Source: SCUD01 sp036824505 | GTDB lineage: Bacteria > Pseudomonadota > Gammaproteobacteria > Steroidobacterales > Steroidobacteraceae | DNA length: 64,000 nucleotides | NCBI GenBank assembly: GCA_036824505.1 | Contig: DAITAA010000004.1 | Span: 1 to 64,000 of the forward strand | Direction: 5' to 3' | Part shown: piece after piece, positions 22,533 to 31,974 of the stretch | How the letters are laid out: every line of letters starts with the position of its first letter | Numbering within the stretch: the first letter of the stretch is position 1 | Notes under the pieces: generated by a model | What the model saw: the letters and a program-made list of their open reading frames with translations, nothing else | What the model was told of the DNA's origin: nothing | The model's database searches: none | Translations under genes and position numbers: made by a program

Positions 22533-23471
22533 GTGTCCCTTCAATACGCGACCGCCTTTGCACCCGCCACCGTCGGAAATGTTGCGATTGGATTTGACAT
22601 CCTGGGCCATACATTTCCGGCCATCGGCGACCGTGTCCGCGCGACTCGCGCGGCGCGGCCCGGTGTGCGCATAGTTTCCGTCACCGGGATTGCGGGCGAA
22701 TTGCCGGTTGAGGCCTCAAGCAATACGGCGGGAAAGGCGGTCTTGTCGCTGGCAGAATCGCTGGCACTGCCATACGGCATTGAACTCGCGATCGACAAGG
22801 GCATTCCGCTCGGTTCGGGCCTGGGCGGCTCGGCGGCTTCCGCCGTTGCCGCAGTCGTCGCAGCGAATGAACTGCTGGACCAGCCACTCGCGCGGCATAG
22901 TCTGCTGCAGCACGCGATTCAGGGCGAAGCGGTCGCGAGCGGTTCGCGGCATGCCGACAATATTGCCCCGGCGCTGTTCGGCGGGCTGGTGCTCACGGTC
23001 GGTATCGACAACCCGCGGATCAAGCAGATCCCGGTGCCGCACGGTATCCGCTGTGTCCTGGTCCATCCGCGGTTGTATCTGTCGACCCGGGATGCCCGCG
23101 CGATCCTCAGTCCGAACGTGAAATTGTCCGATGTTGTCTGGCAAACCGCGAATCTGGCGGGATTCCTGGCCGGCTGCTATACGAACGATCTGGCGCTGAT
23201 CCGCGATGCTTTCGAGGACGTCCTCATCGAGCCGCAGCGCGCCCAGATGATACCGGGCTTCGCAGATGTCAAGCGTTCCGCGATGGAAGCGGGCGCGCTC
23301 GGCTGCTCGATTTCCGGCGCCGGTCCGAGTGTCTTTGCATGGTGTGAGGAATCCCGGGCGCAGGCGATTTGTTCGGCGATGCTGCGATCGTTCGCACGGC
23401 ACGATCTCGAATGTGACCAGTGGATCGCGGAGATCGGCGACACCGGGGCCCGCGTGGTGGAGCGCCTGTGA
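22533..23471 (+). CDS. thrB: Homoserine kinase (GTG start)
   Basis: 312 aa, GHMP kinase family. Phosphorylates homoserine to O-phosphohomoserine, the penultimate step of threonine synthesis. The N-terminal AFAPATVGNVAIGFDILG, the ATP-binding PLGSGLGGSAASAVAAV near residue 90, and the C-terminal GCSISGAGPSVFAW are diagnostic. The start GTG at 22533, preceded by GGGG, gives MSLQYATAFAPAT and the normal family length; another in-frame GTG at 22464 would add 23 unconserved residues. Its TGA overlaps the thrC GTG. Confidence 0.94.
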   Translation: MSLQYATAFAPATVGNVAIGFDILGHTFPAIGDRVRATRAARPGVRIVSVTGIAGELPVEASSNTAGKAVLSLAESLALPYGIELAIDKGIPLGSGLGGSAASAVAAVVAANELLDQPLARHSLLQHAIQGEAVASGSRHADNIAPALFGGLVLTVGIDNPRIKQIPVPHGIRCVLVHPRLYLSTRDARAILSPNVKLSDVVWQTANLAGFLAGCYTNDLALIRDAFEDVLIEPQRAQMIPGFADVKRSAMEAGALGCSISGAGPSVFAWCEESRAQAICSAMLRSFARHDLECDQWIAEIGDTGARVVERL

Positions 23472-24772
23472 ATGTCTGCAGCACCCGCGACGAACGGCTG
23501 CAGGTGCCGCTGTCACGCGCCCTGGAGGAAGGCATCGCGCCGGATGGCGGGCTCTATGTGCCGGCCAGCTTGCCGTCACTGGATGCCGGGGCAATGACTG
23601 GACCCGCAGCGCTCGACTTGCTCGCGCCCCGGCTGCTGGCGCCTTTCTTTGAGGGTGACGCGCTTGCAGGCAAGCTTCCGGCCATCGCCACCGAGGCGCT
23701 CAACTTTCCCGCCCCGCTTCGGGCTGCCGGCGGCGGCGCCCAACGGCTCTCCGTGCTCGAGCTGTATCACGGGCCGACAGCCGCGTTCAAGGATTTCGGG
23801 GCCAGGTTCCTCGCTTCCTGCCTGGCGCGGATTCCGCGCGCCGATCCGCGGGTACTGACCATCCTGGTCGCGACGTCCGGCGACACTGGCGGCGCGGTTG
23901 CCGCGGCATTTCATCAAAGGTCCGGTTTCCGCATCGTGCTGCTGTATCCGGCCGGCAGGGTTTCGCCGCTGCAGGAACGGCAGCTGACCTGTTGGGACGG
24001 GAATGTCAGAAGCTATGCCGTGCGCGGCAGCTTCGATGATTGTCAGAGACTCGTGAAGGAGGCGTTCCAGGATGCCCGGCTGCGCGAGGCGCTGCCCATG
24101 TCCTCCGCGAACAGCATCAACATCGGACGTCTACTGCCGCAGATTACGTACTTTGCGGCCGCAAGTCTCCGGATCCGTGAGGCCGAGGGCGCGACCGCGA
24201 GCTTTGTCGTGCCGTCCGGGAATCTGGGCCAGGCGGTCGCCTGCGTCTGGGCGCGCGAGCTCGGCCTGCCGATCGGCGAAATCCTGCTGGCGCACAATGC
24301 CAATCGCGCGGTCCCGGATTTCCTGGCTGATGGCCGATGGCGACCACGCTCCAGCATCGCTACCATCGCAACGGCGATGGATGTCGGCGATCCCAGCAAT
24401 ATCGAGCGGCTCAGGTTCCTGTACCGGGACCAGGCGACCATGACTGCGCATATTCGTGCGGTCTCGATCAGCGATGACGCAATCCGCGCGAGCATCCAGT
24501 CGGAATACCGGCAGTCCGGCCTGACGCTCTGTCCACACAGTGCTGCCGCAGCCCGGGCCTATCGCATGCTCACGGAGCAGGAAAGACGCGACTCGCATTG
24601 GGTGCTGGTCGCGACAGCTCATCCGGCGAAGTTTCAGGAAACCGTCGAGCCGCTTGTGGGACGGCCAATAGCTCTGCCGCCGGCGCTTGCCCGCCTGCTC
24701 GAGCGGCCAGTGCTGCGCCAGGAAATCGACTCGAATCTCGACGGGCTGCGCGAACTCCTGCTGGCCGCATGA
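23468..24772 (+). CDS. thrC: Threonine synthase (GTG start)
   Basis: 434 aa, PLP enzyme of fold type II that converts O-phosphohomoserine to threonine. Seen: RGALEEGIAPDGGLYVP-like N-terminus (residues read RALEEGIAPDGGLYVP), the PLP-binding Lys in PTAAFKDFGARFLA near residue 110, TSGDTGGAVAAAF near 138, and VPSGNLGQAVA near 246. The GTG start is in a GTGA overlap with thrB and is preceded by GGTGGAG. The longer upstream frame lies in thrB. Its own stop overlaps the ATG of the NERD-domain gene. Confidence 0.95.
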   Translation: MNVCSTRDERLQVPLSRALEEGIAPDGGLYVPASLPSLDAGAMTGPAALDLLAPRLLAPFFEGDALAGKLPAIATEALNFPAPLRAAGGGAQRLSVLELYHGPTAAFKDFGARFLASCLARIPRADPRVLTILVATSGDTGGAVAAAFHQRSGFRIVLLYPAGRVSPLQERQLTCWDGNVRSYAVRGSFDDCQRLVKEAFQDARLREALPMSSANSINIGRLLPQITYFAAASLRIREAEGATASFVVPSGNLGQAVACVWARELGLPIGEILLAHNANRAVPDFLADGRWRPRSSIATIATAMDVGDPSNIERLRFLYRDQATMTAHIRAVSISDDAIRASIQSEYRQSGLTLCPHSAAAARAYRMLTEQERRDSHWVLVATAHPAKFQETVEPLVGRPIALPPALARLLERPVLRQEIDSNLDGLRELLLAA

Positions 24773-25359
24773 GTACCGAGAATCTCATCGTACAGGTCGT
24801 GATCGCGGTAACGCTGCTTGCGTTCATCGCGATGGGAATATTGGCTGGACTCCAGCGCTGGCGTCATAGCCGCGCGCGACGCCGGGTTGCCAGGACCATT
24901 GAGTCGATTGGACTCGCTGCGCTGCGCGACATCGTGCTGCCGGACGGCACCGGTGGCCATTTGCATTTCGATTTCCTGCTCTTGACCGGGCGCGGCTTGC
25001 TGGTCATAGACCTGCGCGATGTGGCAGGCGTCGTATTCGGCGGCGAGCACATGCACGAATGGACCGTCATGGACGGCATCGCGCGCTCAACCTTTCTGAA
25101 CCCGCTCGAAGCGCTATACGATCGCGTCGCGGCCGTCCGACTGGTTGCCGGTGACGTTCCGATCGAAGGTCGAATCGTGTTCACGGACCGCAGCCGCTTT
25201 CCCAAGGGGCGGCCGCCCAAGGTCACGCAACTCGGCGCACTGGCGGCGGAATATCCGCCACTGGGACCCGATGCCACGAGTGCGGCACAGGAACGCTGGC
25301 TTCCTGCCTGGGATGAAATCTCGAAACTGGCAGAGCCGAGTCCGCTTGCGCGGCGTTGA
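24769..25359 (+). CDS. NERD-domain membrane protein
   Basis: 196 aa. One N-terminal membrane helix (about 8-28, IVQVVIAVTLLAFIAMGILAG), a basic stretch (RRWRHSRARRRVAR-type), then a NERD (nuclease-related) domain: LHFDFLLLTGRGLLVIDLRDVAGVVFG, W in HEWTVMDG, and FLNPLEALYDRVAAVR. The canonical NERD Glu-x-Lys is IDLR here, so nuclease activity is doubtful. It starts by ATGA overlap with thrC and so is likely co-translated with the threonine genes, although no link to threonine synthesis is known to me. Convergent with the M20 peptidase gene, 11 nt away. Confidence 0.72.
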   Translation: MSTENLIVQVVIAVTLLAFIAMGILAGLQRWRHSRARRRVARTIESIGLAALRDIVLPDGTGGHLHFDFLLLTGRGLLVIDLRDVAGVVFGGEHMHEWTVMDGIARSTFLNPLEALYDRVAAVRLVAGDVPIEGRIVFTDRSRFPKGRPPKVTQLGALAAEYPPLGPDATSAAQERWLPAWDEISKLAEPSPLARR

Positions 25360-25370
25360 GTTCCCGGCGC

Positions 25371-26786
25371 TTACGCCGCGGGCTGCCGGCAATGATCAGC
25401 GAGCACCTTGGCGACGCAAACTGTCAGCTTCTGCGCGTAATCGAGGTGCAGAAACTCATTCGGGCCATGGGCGTTGGCTTGTGGCCCGAGTACGCCGGTC
25501 ACGAGAAATTGCGTCCCCGGGAAACGTTCGCCCAGCAAGCCAATGAACGGGATGCTTCCGCCCGTGCCGAGATACATGGCGTCCCGCCTGAACGAGGCGT
25601 TGGAAGCCTCGCGCATGGAGCGCTCGAGCCACGGGGCAAGTGCCGGCGCATCCCAACCGGCGAGCGACGATCCGACTTCAAATGTGACACGCGCACCGTA
25701 GGGCGGGTCGGCTTCGAGGCGCTTCTTCACGATTGTTGCGGCAATGGCGGCATCGGTCGTCGGTGGGAGGCGGAAAGACAACTTGAGATCCAGACGCGGC
25801 AACAGCACGTTGCCGGCATTCTGCAGCGTCGGCAGTCCGCCGGCGCCCGTGATGGTAAACGACGGTCGCCAGGTGCTGTTCAATATCAACTCATACGGCG
25901 CATCCGTGAGCGGATGCGCGCCCGGGATGAAAGGAATCTTGCCGGCCACTTGATCGCCCAGAACGGCTGCGGCCGCCCGTGCCTGGGTCTTGCGTGCCGG
26001 CGGGATCTCCGCGTACAGCTCTTCGAGCAGGAGATCGCCAGTGACATCGTTTTCAACACGGCCGAGCAATGTCCGCGCGATACGGAACACCGAAGCTGCA
26101 ACGCCGGTGCCGGCGCCTGAATGGACGCCTTCAGTGAGCATTTCCATCGACAGGGTGCCGACCAGATTGCCGCGCAGCGAAGTCGTGCACCAGAGCTGAT
26201 CGTAATTGCCGCACTCAGCGTCGAGGCAGACCACGAGGCTGGGCGTGCCGATGCGATCTGCGAGCGCGTCGACGTAATAGGGCAGGTCGTAGCTGCCGCT
26301 TTCCTCGCAGGCCTCGATCAGCACGACGCAGCGGGCGTGGGGAATAGCCTGCTGCTGGAGCAGCCGGATCGCGGTCAAGGATGAGAACACCGCATAGCCA
26401 TCGTCCGCGCCGCCGCGGCCGTAGAGCCGCCCGTCACGGATGACAGGTTCCCAGGGGGACAGGCCTTCGGCCCAGCCGGTGAACTCCGGCTGCTTGTCCA
26501 TATGGCCGTACAGCATCGTCGTGCCGGGTCCGGTGCCGGGAATTTCACAGAGCAGCAGTGGCGTGCGATCTCCGGCACGGATGATCTCGACTTTCAGGCC
26601 CTTGATTTTCTGCTCGCGGCACCATGCGGCCATCAATTCCGCCGCCCGATCCATGTGCCCGTGCGCCTGCCAATCGGGATCGAAATCCGGTGACTTGTTC
26701 GGAATCCGGATGTAGTCGCAAAGTCGTGGGACGATCGACGCGCTGAATGCTTCGGCGGTCTGCCGTTGAGCCAGTGAGAAGTCCAT
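25371..26786 (-). CDS. M20-family metallopeptidase
   Basis: 471 aa. Zinc-dependent amidohydrolase/dipeptidase of the ArgE/DapE/CPG2 family. Metal ligands and catalytic residues are visible: LYGHMDKQPE near residue 92, GRGGADDGYA near 125 and the general-base Glu in EACEESGS near 155; a dimerisation lid lies in the middle, and the last ligand lies in NAHGPNEFLHLD near the C-terminus. This subgroup acts on dipeptides or acylated amino acids; the true substrate cannot be read off. No signal peptide, so cytoplasmic. A weak GGTGAT lies before the ATG, and its upstream region contains a TAGGAT -10-like box. Confidence 0.88.
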   Translation of the reverse strand: MDFSLAQRQTAEAFSASIVPRLCDYIRIPNKSPDFDPDWQAHGHMDRAAELMAAWCREQKIKGLKVEIIRAGDRTPLLLCEIPGTGPGTTMLYGHMDKQPEFTGWAEGLSPWEPVIRDGRLYGRGGADDGYAVFSSLTAIRLLQQQAIPHARCVVLIEACEESGSYDLPYYVDALADRIGTPSLVVCLDAECGNYDQLWCTTSLRGNLVGTLSMEMLTEGVHSGAGTGVAASVFRIARTLLGRVENDVTGDLLLEELYAEIPPARKTQARAAAAVLGDQVAGKIPFIPGAHPLTDAPYELILNSTWRPSFTITGAGGLPTLQNAGNVLLPRLDLKLSFRLPPTTDAAIAATIVKKRLEADPPYGARVTFEVGSSLAGWDAPALAPWLERSMREASNASFRRDAMYLGTGGSIPFIGLLGERFPGTQFLVTGVLGPQANAHGPNEFLHLDYAQKLTVCVAKVLADHCRQPAA

Positions 26787-26868
26787 TAAATCACCGCTTT
26801 ATCCTACAGTTACAGTGGTTTACTCATGTAATATATAGCTAGCGCAAGCTGCGGCGCCACGATCAGCC

Positions 26869-27669
26869 CTACAGTCTAAGGCCAAAGAAGCGCCGCGCGT
26901 TTGCGGTCGTCACGGCTGCAACATGTGTAGCCGCCTGGCCGCGTGCAGCTGCGACTGCCTCCAGGATCACCGGCAGGTACATCGGTTCATTGCGCCGGTC
27001 CGCCGGCTTCGGCTGAATGCTGCGCGGCAGCAGGTACGGCCCGTCGGTCTCCAGCATCAGGCGATCCTCGGGAATCCGGCCCACCGCCTGCCGCAGCCCC
27101 TGACCGCGCCTTTCATCGCAGATCCAGCCCGTGACGCCGATCGAAAGGCCGGCCTCGAGGCAATCGTCGAGTTCCGCGGCATCGCCCGTAAAACAGTGCA
27201 GCACCGCGCGGGTCAGCAATCCGGGATGCTCGCGAAGCATGGCCATGAAATCAGCGTGAGCCTCGCGCTGGTGAAGGAATACCGGCAACTCGTGCTGGAC
27301 AGCGAGTTTCAGCTGCAGCGCAAATGCTCGTCGTTGCTCCTCCGGCGGCGAATAATTCCGGTAGTAGTCCAGCCCGCATTCGCCGGCCGCGGCGGTCATC
27401 GGGTCGGCATACAGCCCGGCAAGCTCCGCACAATCTGCTGCCTGGAATCCCGTTGCGTGGTGTGGATGCACGCCGGCCGTAGCGCGCAACAGCCCGGGCC
27501 ATTGGCGGCACAGTTCCAGGGCGCGCGCGCTGTCGGCAAGCGTGCTGCCCGTGACGATCATCGCGACAATGCCTGCGCCTCGCGCCCGCGTGATCACCTC
27601 CGCGCGATCGCGATCGTAACTCTTGTGCGCGAGATTGATGCCGATGTCGATCAGTTCCGGAAACAGCAT
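26869..27669 (-). CDS. tatD: TatD-family 3'-5' exonuclease / metal-dependent hydrolase
   Basis: 266 aa from the ATG at 27669 (MLFPELIDIGINLAH). TIM-barrel metal-dependent nuclease. The blocks AGVHPHHATGF, GECGLDYYRNYS, VLHCFTG, GITGW-type VTGWICDERRGQGL and ETDGPYLLPRSI closely match E. coli TatD rather than YcfH or YjjV. The family acts on single-stranded DNA in repair and on DNA during cell death. A TTG at 27681 would add four residues. It starts 15 nt after the FtsX-like permease gene and probably belongs to the same transcript, although its function is unrelated to export. Confidence 0.92.
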   Translation of the reverse strand: MLFPELIDIGINLAHKSYDRDRAEVITRARGAGIVAMIVTGSTLADSARALELCRQWPGLLRATAGVHPHHATGFQAADCAELAGLYADPMTAAAGECGLDYYRNYSPPEEQRRAFALQLKLAVQHELPVFLHQREAHADFMAMLREHPGLLTRAVLHCFTGDAAELDDCLEAGLSIGVTGWICDERRGQGLRQAVGRIPEDRLMLETDGPYLLPRSIQPKPADRRNEPMYLPVILEAVAAARGQAATHVAAVTTANARRFFGLRL

Positions 27670-27684
27670 TGCCTTACGCAACGC

Positions 27685-28860
27685 TCAGGCGGCACGCAGC
27701 GCGGTCGTCACCGGCAGGCGTATTGCACGCAAGGCCGGCAGCAGGCCTCCGATCATGCCGATCGCCAATGCGATGAGCAGTCCGCGCTGCACGAGCGCAG
27801 CAGTCACCTTGAACTGGAACACGACCTGGGCGAAATTCGCGCCGAGGGTCGAGACCGCCATGTTGTTAAACAGCAGATAAGCGAGCACAGCGCCCATCAG
27901 GCCGCCGGCCAACGCCAGTGCGAGCGACTCGATCATCACCGATGCCACGACTGGTGTGCCGCTGAAGCCGATGGCGCGCAAGGTCGCGATCTCGCGTGCG
28001 CGCGTGCCGACGGCGGCATACATGGTATTCAGGGCTGCAAATGTCGCGCCTAGCGCCATGATCAGCGTAACCACGCCGGCCAACGTGCCGATGGTCTGGC
28101 GGAATTGCTCAGTCTGGCCGCTGTAATAAGCCTGCTCGGACTCGACGTCCACATTCAGCCGGGGGTCGGCGGTCAACGCATCCTTCACCAACTGCAGGCC
28201 AGCCGGACCCGGCAGTTGCAGGCGCACCGAGCTGAAGCCCCCACGGTTGAAGGTGGTTTGTGCGACCTCGACGTCCGCCCATAGCTCGCTCTCATTTGCA
28301 TCCCCGGACTGGAACACGCCAACCACAGTCCAGTCGGACCCTCGCATGCGCAGCGTCTCGCCGATTCTCGCGCCTTCGAACTGCCGGGTGACGCCGCGGC
28401 CTACGATCAGTTCACGCAGACCCGGCCGAAACGCCCGGCCATCGACGATTTTCAGCTGGGGCCGCAGGACAAAGGCTGCCTGCTCGACGCCCCGCACGGT
28501 GATATTGGAGCCGGTCTTCTCGCCAGTCTTGGTCAACTCTGCGATTACCATCATCTCGGCCGAGGCAATAGGCCGGCCAATCTGGTCCTGGCTGACGCCC
28601 GGAGCCTGCTTGATCAGGGTGGCCTGCTCGCGCAGCAGGCCGGAGTTCAACTCGGCGCTGGAACCGCCGCGCAACACAATGGCGACATCGTTTCGACCGG
28701 TGGACTGGAGCGTTGACTGGAAACCCTCGGCCATCGCCAGCAGCGCCGTGAAGACCGCCACAACGCCCGCGAGGCCGACGACGATTACAAGCGACGCACC
28801 GAGGCGTTCCGGAATGCTGCGGAGGCTCAACAGGGTGATTGCAATGGTCTGGCGCAGCAT
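27685..28860 (-). CDS. FtsX/MacB-like ABC transporter permease (second)
   Basis: 391 aa. N-terminal membrane helix (about 20-45), a large periplasmic MacB-type domain, then three C-terminal helices (about 265-385) and the ending LPALRAIRLPVTTALRAA typical of FtsX-like permeases. Start ATG at 28860 is decided by AGGAGAAC 6-11 nt upstream; an ATG at 28896 would overlap the preceding gene by 20 nt. It follows a related but distinct permease, so the transporter has two different permease chains, perhaps a heterodimer. Confidence 0.88.
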   Translation of the reverse strand: MLRQTIAITLLSLRSIPERLGASLVIVVGLAGVVAVFTALLAMAEGFQSTLQSTGRNDVAIVLRGGSSAELNSGLLREQATLIKQAPGVSQDQIGRPIASAEMMVIAELTKTGEKTGSNITVRGVEQAAFVLRPQLKIVDGRAFRPGLRELIVGRGVTRQFEGARIGETLRMRGSDWTVVGVFQSGDANESELWADVEVAQTTFNRGGFSSVRLQLPGPAGLQLVKDALTADPRLNVDVESEQAYYSGQTEQFRQTIGTLAGVVTLIMALGATFAALNTMYAAVGTRAREIATLRAIGFSGTPVVASVMIESLALALAGGLMGAVLAYLLFNNMAVSTLGANFAQVVFQFKVTAALVQRGLLIALAIGMIGGLLPALRAIRLPVTTALRAA

Positions 28861-28876
28861 TGTCCAGGTTCTCCTG

Positions 28877-30028
28877 TCAGCGCCCAGCCAGCGCATCGAC
28901 GATTGACAGCCGGCCCGCGCGCAGCGCCGGCAGCAGTCCCACGGCCAGGCTCAGCCCGATGATCGCGAGCACGCCCGCGAACCAGACCCGGTAGTCGACG
29001 GCAAGCGGGAAGTTCCCTCCGCTGCCGATCGCGATACCGATCACGGTCGCGACGCCAAGGCCGAGCAGGCCGCCGATCACACAGATGGCGGCTGCTTCGG
29101 CCAGCACGAAACCGAGGACGTCACCGTCCGTGAAGCCAAGCGTCTTCAGGATTGCGAGTTCCGGAATCCGCTCGCGCACGCTTTGCGCAATCGTGTTGCC
29201 GACCACCAGCAGCAGCGTGAAGAACACGGCAAACAGGATCCAGCGTACGATCAGGCCGATATCGCCGATCTGCTTGAAGAAGCCAAGGTTGAAGTCTTTC
29301 TCGGTTTGCGTTTTGGTCTCGTCCGGTGAGTTCTCGAACATGGCATCGATGGTCTGCGCCACCTGCGCGGCCTGGTCGGGGTTGGCAAGCTTTAGCGTGA
29401 ATGTCCCGGCTCGGCCGGAGCCGAACTGGTTGGCTTCGTCGAAATACGCGAAGTTGATCCAGCCGACATTGGTGTTTCGCTGCCATTCCTGGTCCTTGCC
29501 GTCATAGATGCCGACCAGGTCAAAGGTCCAGGCCTTGCTGCCGTCTTTCTGAGGGAAGATGTTGGAGAAGATGGGCACCTTGTCGCCGATCCGCCAGCCA
29601 TACTGATCGGCCAGATTGCGGCCAACGATCATGCCGGTGCGCGTCTCGGCGAATGCCTTCCATTGCTGGTCCGGCATCACGTATTCGGGGTACACCTCGT
29701 GCAGGCGGCCGGGATCGGTGGCGAAGAAGATCAGCTGCGTATTCTCCTGCCACACCGCGCCGAACCACTGCGCCCACATCACCTTCTCGACGCCGGGCAC
29801 GGATTCGATCTGTGGCAGCAGGCGCATCGGCAGCGACTGCGTGAACGAAACCCTTGCCTGGGTTACCAGTCGAGTTGCGCCGACGAATTCGGCGCCCGCG
29901 GAGAACAGCACATTGACAGCCTGCAGCAACCCGAACAGCAGAAATGCGGTTACCACTGACAGGAGCGTCAGCATGGTGCGCGTCTTTTTGCGCAGCAGAT
30001 TGGCGAAAACGAACCCGGTCCTCGTCAT
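28877..30028 (-). CDS. FtsX/MacB-like ABC transporter permease (first)
   Basis: 383 aa. One N-terminal membrane helix (about 18-42, MLTLLSVVTAFLLFGLLQAV), a large periplasmic domain (about 50-255), and three helices (about 260-370), ending in LLPALRAGRLSIVDALAGR. It forms the membrane part of a tripartite exporter with the ATPase (30041) and the periplasmic adaptor (30733). It lies 12 nt downstream of the ATPase gene. Confidence 0.9.
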   Translation of the reverse strand: MTRTGFVFANLLRKKTRTMLTLLSVVTAFLLFGLLQAVNVLFSAGAEFVGATRLVTQARVSFTQSLPMRLLPQIESVPGVEKVMWAQWFGAVWQENTQLIFFATDPGRLHEVYPEYVMPDQQWKAFAETRTGMIVGRNLADQYGWRIGDKVPIFSNIFPQKDGSKAWTFDLVGIYDGKDQEWQRNTNVGWINFAYFDEANQFGSGRAGTFTLKLANPDQAAQVAQTIDAMFENSPDETKTQTEKDFNLGFFKQIGDIGLIVRWILFAVFFTLLLVVGNTIAQSVRERIPELAILKTLGFTDGDVLGFVLAEAAAICVIGGLLGLGVATVIGIAIGSGGNFPLAVDYRVWFAGVLAIIGLSLAVGLLPALRAGRLSIVDALAGR

Positions 30029-30040
30029 GCGCTCTTGCCT

Positions 30041-30736
30041 CTAGGCGGCAGCCGTCGTCTGCTCCAGCAACTGCCCTTTTTCCAGGTGCAGGATCCGGCG
30101 CGCGAATTCGGCGGCCTTCGGATCGTGGGTCACCATCACGATGGTCTTGCCGTGTTCGCGGTTCAGCAGTTGCAGCAGACCGAGGATCTCATCCGCCGTC
30201 TTGCGGTCGAGGTCGCCGGTCGGCTCGTCGCAGATCAGGATGGTCGGATCCGACACCAGTGCCCTGGCAATCGCCACGCGCTGCTCCTGGCCGCCGGAGA
30301 GTTCTTTCGGCTTGTGCCGGGCGCGATCGGAGAGACCGACCACTTCCAGAGCCACGGCGACGGACTTCCGGCGCTGCGCGGCTCCAAGTGAGGTCAGCAA
30401 CAATGGCAGTTCGACGTTCCTCTCGGCGGTCAACACCGGCATCAGGTTATAGAACTGGAACACGAAGCCCACATTGCGCGCGCGCCACTTTGCCAGCTGC
30501 GCGCTGGAAAGCTGGTCGATGCGCTGGCCGCCGACCAGGACTTCCCCCGACGTGGGTCGGTCAAGGCCGCCGATCAGATTCAACAGCGTGGTCTTTCCTG
30601 AACCGGATGGCCCCATCAGCGCAACAAAATCGCCCTTTGGAATTTCGAGCGTCAGGCCGTGCAACACCTCAACCTTCTGGTTTCCGCGCACATAGGACTT
30701 GTACACGTTGCTGACCCGCACCATGGCTTCGCTCAT
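30041..30736 (-). CDS. ABC transporter ATP-binding protein, MacB/LolD type
   Basis: 231 aa. Walker A GPSGSGKTT near residue 40, signature LSGGQEQRVAIARAL near 140 and Walker B ILICDEPTGDLD near 162, followed by the switch His in VMVTHD. Start ATG at 30736 overlaps the stop of the adaptor gene (ATGA); the much longer upstream frame lies inside the adaptor gene. The GDLD form after Walker B is usual for LolD/MacB ATPases that drive mechanotransmission through FtsX-like permeases. Confidence 0.93.
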   Translation of the reverse strand: MSEAMVRVSNVYKSYVRGNQKVEVLHGLTLEIPKGDFVALMGPSGSGKTTLLNLIGGLDRPTSGEVLVGGQRIDQLSSAQLAKWRARNVGFVFQFYNLMPVLTAERNVELPLLLTSLGAAQRRKSVAVALEVVGLSDRARHKPKELSGGQEQRVAIARALVSDPTILICDEPTGDLDRKTADEILGLLQLLNREHGKTIVMVTHDPKAAEFARRILHLEKGQLLEQTTAAA

Positions 30737-31971
30737 TGTTTCCCCTCGCTCCGGGTCTCCACCGCATCGCCGTCTTTCAGCGTGGCCGGCGCAGCGATGA
30801 TGACCGACTCGCCCGGGGCCACGCCGCCCCGTACCTGCCGCAAGTCCCCCTGCGCGCCACCAAGCGTCACGGCGCGCCGCTCCGCGCGGCCGTCCCGGAT
30901 CAAGTAGACGATGTCCTTGCCGGCGTCCTGCCGGATCGCGGCCGATGGCACCAGCACGCCGGGCGCCGGCGCTGTACCGGTCGCTGCCGGATGGTCCTCG
31001 AGGAAGGCGACACGCACGCCCATCTCCGGCACGATTCGCGGATCCTTTGACTGCAGCGCAATACGTACCTTCACCGTTGCCTTGGAGCGATCGGCCGTGG
31101 GAACGATCGCGATTACCGAGGCGGGAATCCGCCAATCCGGATAGGCATTCAGCACCGCTTCAACCGGCTGGCCGGACTGCACGCGGTTGATGTAGGCCTC
31201 GCTGACGTCGACCTGGATTTCCAGCGAATCCATGTCGACGATCGTGCCGATACCGGTGCGGATCGAACCACCGCCAGCGGAAATCGGCGAGATCATCTCT
31301 CCGGGCTGGGCCGCCTTGACGGTGACCACTCCCGAGAACGGTGCGCGCACGATCGTATTGTCGAGCTGGACCCGCGCCGCGCGCAGCATCTCTTCCGCGA
31401 CTTTCACCTCGCTCTGCTGGCTCGCCAGGCGTGCGCGCAGGGCCTCGGCCTGCGTGCGCGCCGTATCGAGCGCCGCGACACTGATCAACCTGGCCGCTTC
31501 CAGCTCGCGCTGACGCTCGAGTTCGCGCTCAGCGTTGGCCAGCGCGCTCCTGATTTCCGCGAGACCGGCGCGGGCCGCTTCGACCTGGGCCTGGCGCAGC
31601 GCCACGTCGGCGCGGGTCTCGGAGTCGTCGAGCGTTGCCAATACCTCCCCTTCAGCGACGCGCTGGCCTTCTTCGATCAGCAGCGTGCGTACCCGGCCGG
31701 TGATCTTGGCCGACACCGTGGCCTGCCGCCGTGCAGTCACATACCCGGTCGCATCGAGGACCGAAGCGCTCCCCGCGACGGCTGAAATTGCAAGGGCGGG
31801 TGTGACCACGACCTGTATCGTGTCGCCGCGGCCGAATATCCAGAAGAGCGCGGCGCCGACCAGCAGCAGGACAGCGGCCACGCCGATCCACAGCCGGGTA
31901 CGCGGCGGCGCTCCTTGCTCGTCGGCACCGCGATCGATTCGCAGTTCCTTCAGAAGACCGGACTTATCCAT
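30733..31971 (-). CDS. Periplasmic adaptor (membrane fusion protein), MacA/HlyD family
   Basis: 412 aa. N-terminal membrane anchor (about 27-46, LWIGVAAVLLLVGAALFWIF), lipoyl/barrel-sandwich halves (VSAKITGRVRTLLIEEGQRV and IVRAPFSGVVTVKAAQPGEM), a coiled-coil hairpin between them (about 120-205), and beta-barrel domains. It links the inner-membrane ABC permeases to an outer-membrane channel, probably TolC-like, which is not in this window. First gene of the exporter operon. A 14-bp palindrome lies 3 nt upstream of its start. Confidence 0.92.
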   Translation of the reverse strand: MDKSGLLKELRIDRGADEQGAPPRTRLWIGVAAVLLLVGAALFWIFGRGDTIQVVVTPALAISAVAGSASVLDATGYVTARRQATVSAKITGRVRTLLIEEGQRVAEGEVLATLDDSETRADVALRQAQVEAARAGLAEIRSALANAERELERQRELEAARLISVAALDTARTQAEALRARLASQQSEVKVAEEMLRAARVQLDNTIVRAPFSGVVTVKAAQPGEMISPISAGGGSIRTGIGTIVDMDSLEIQVDVSEAYINRVQSGQPVEAVLNAYPDWRIPASVIAIVPTADRSKATVKVRIALQSKDPRIVPEMGVRVAFLEDHPAATGTAPAPGVLVPSAAIRQDAGKDIVYLIRDGRAERRAVTLGGAQGDLRQVRGGVAPGESVIIAAPATLKDGDAVETRSEGKQ

Positions 31972-31974
31972 AGG

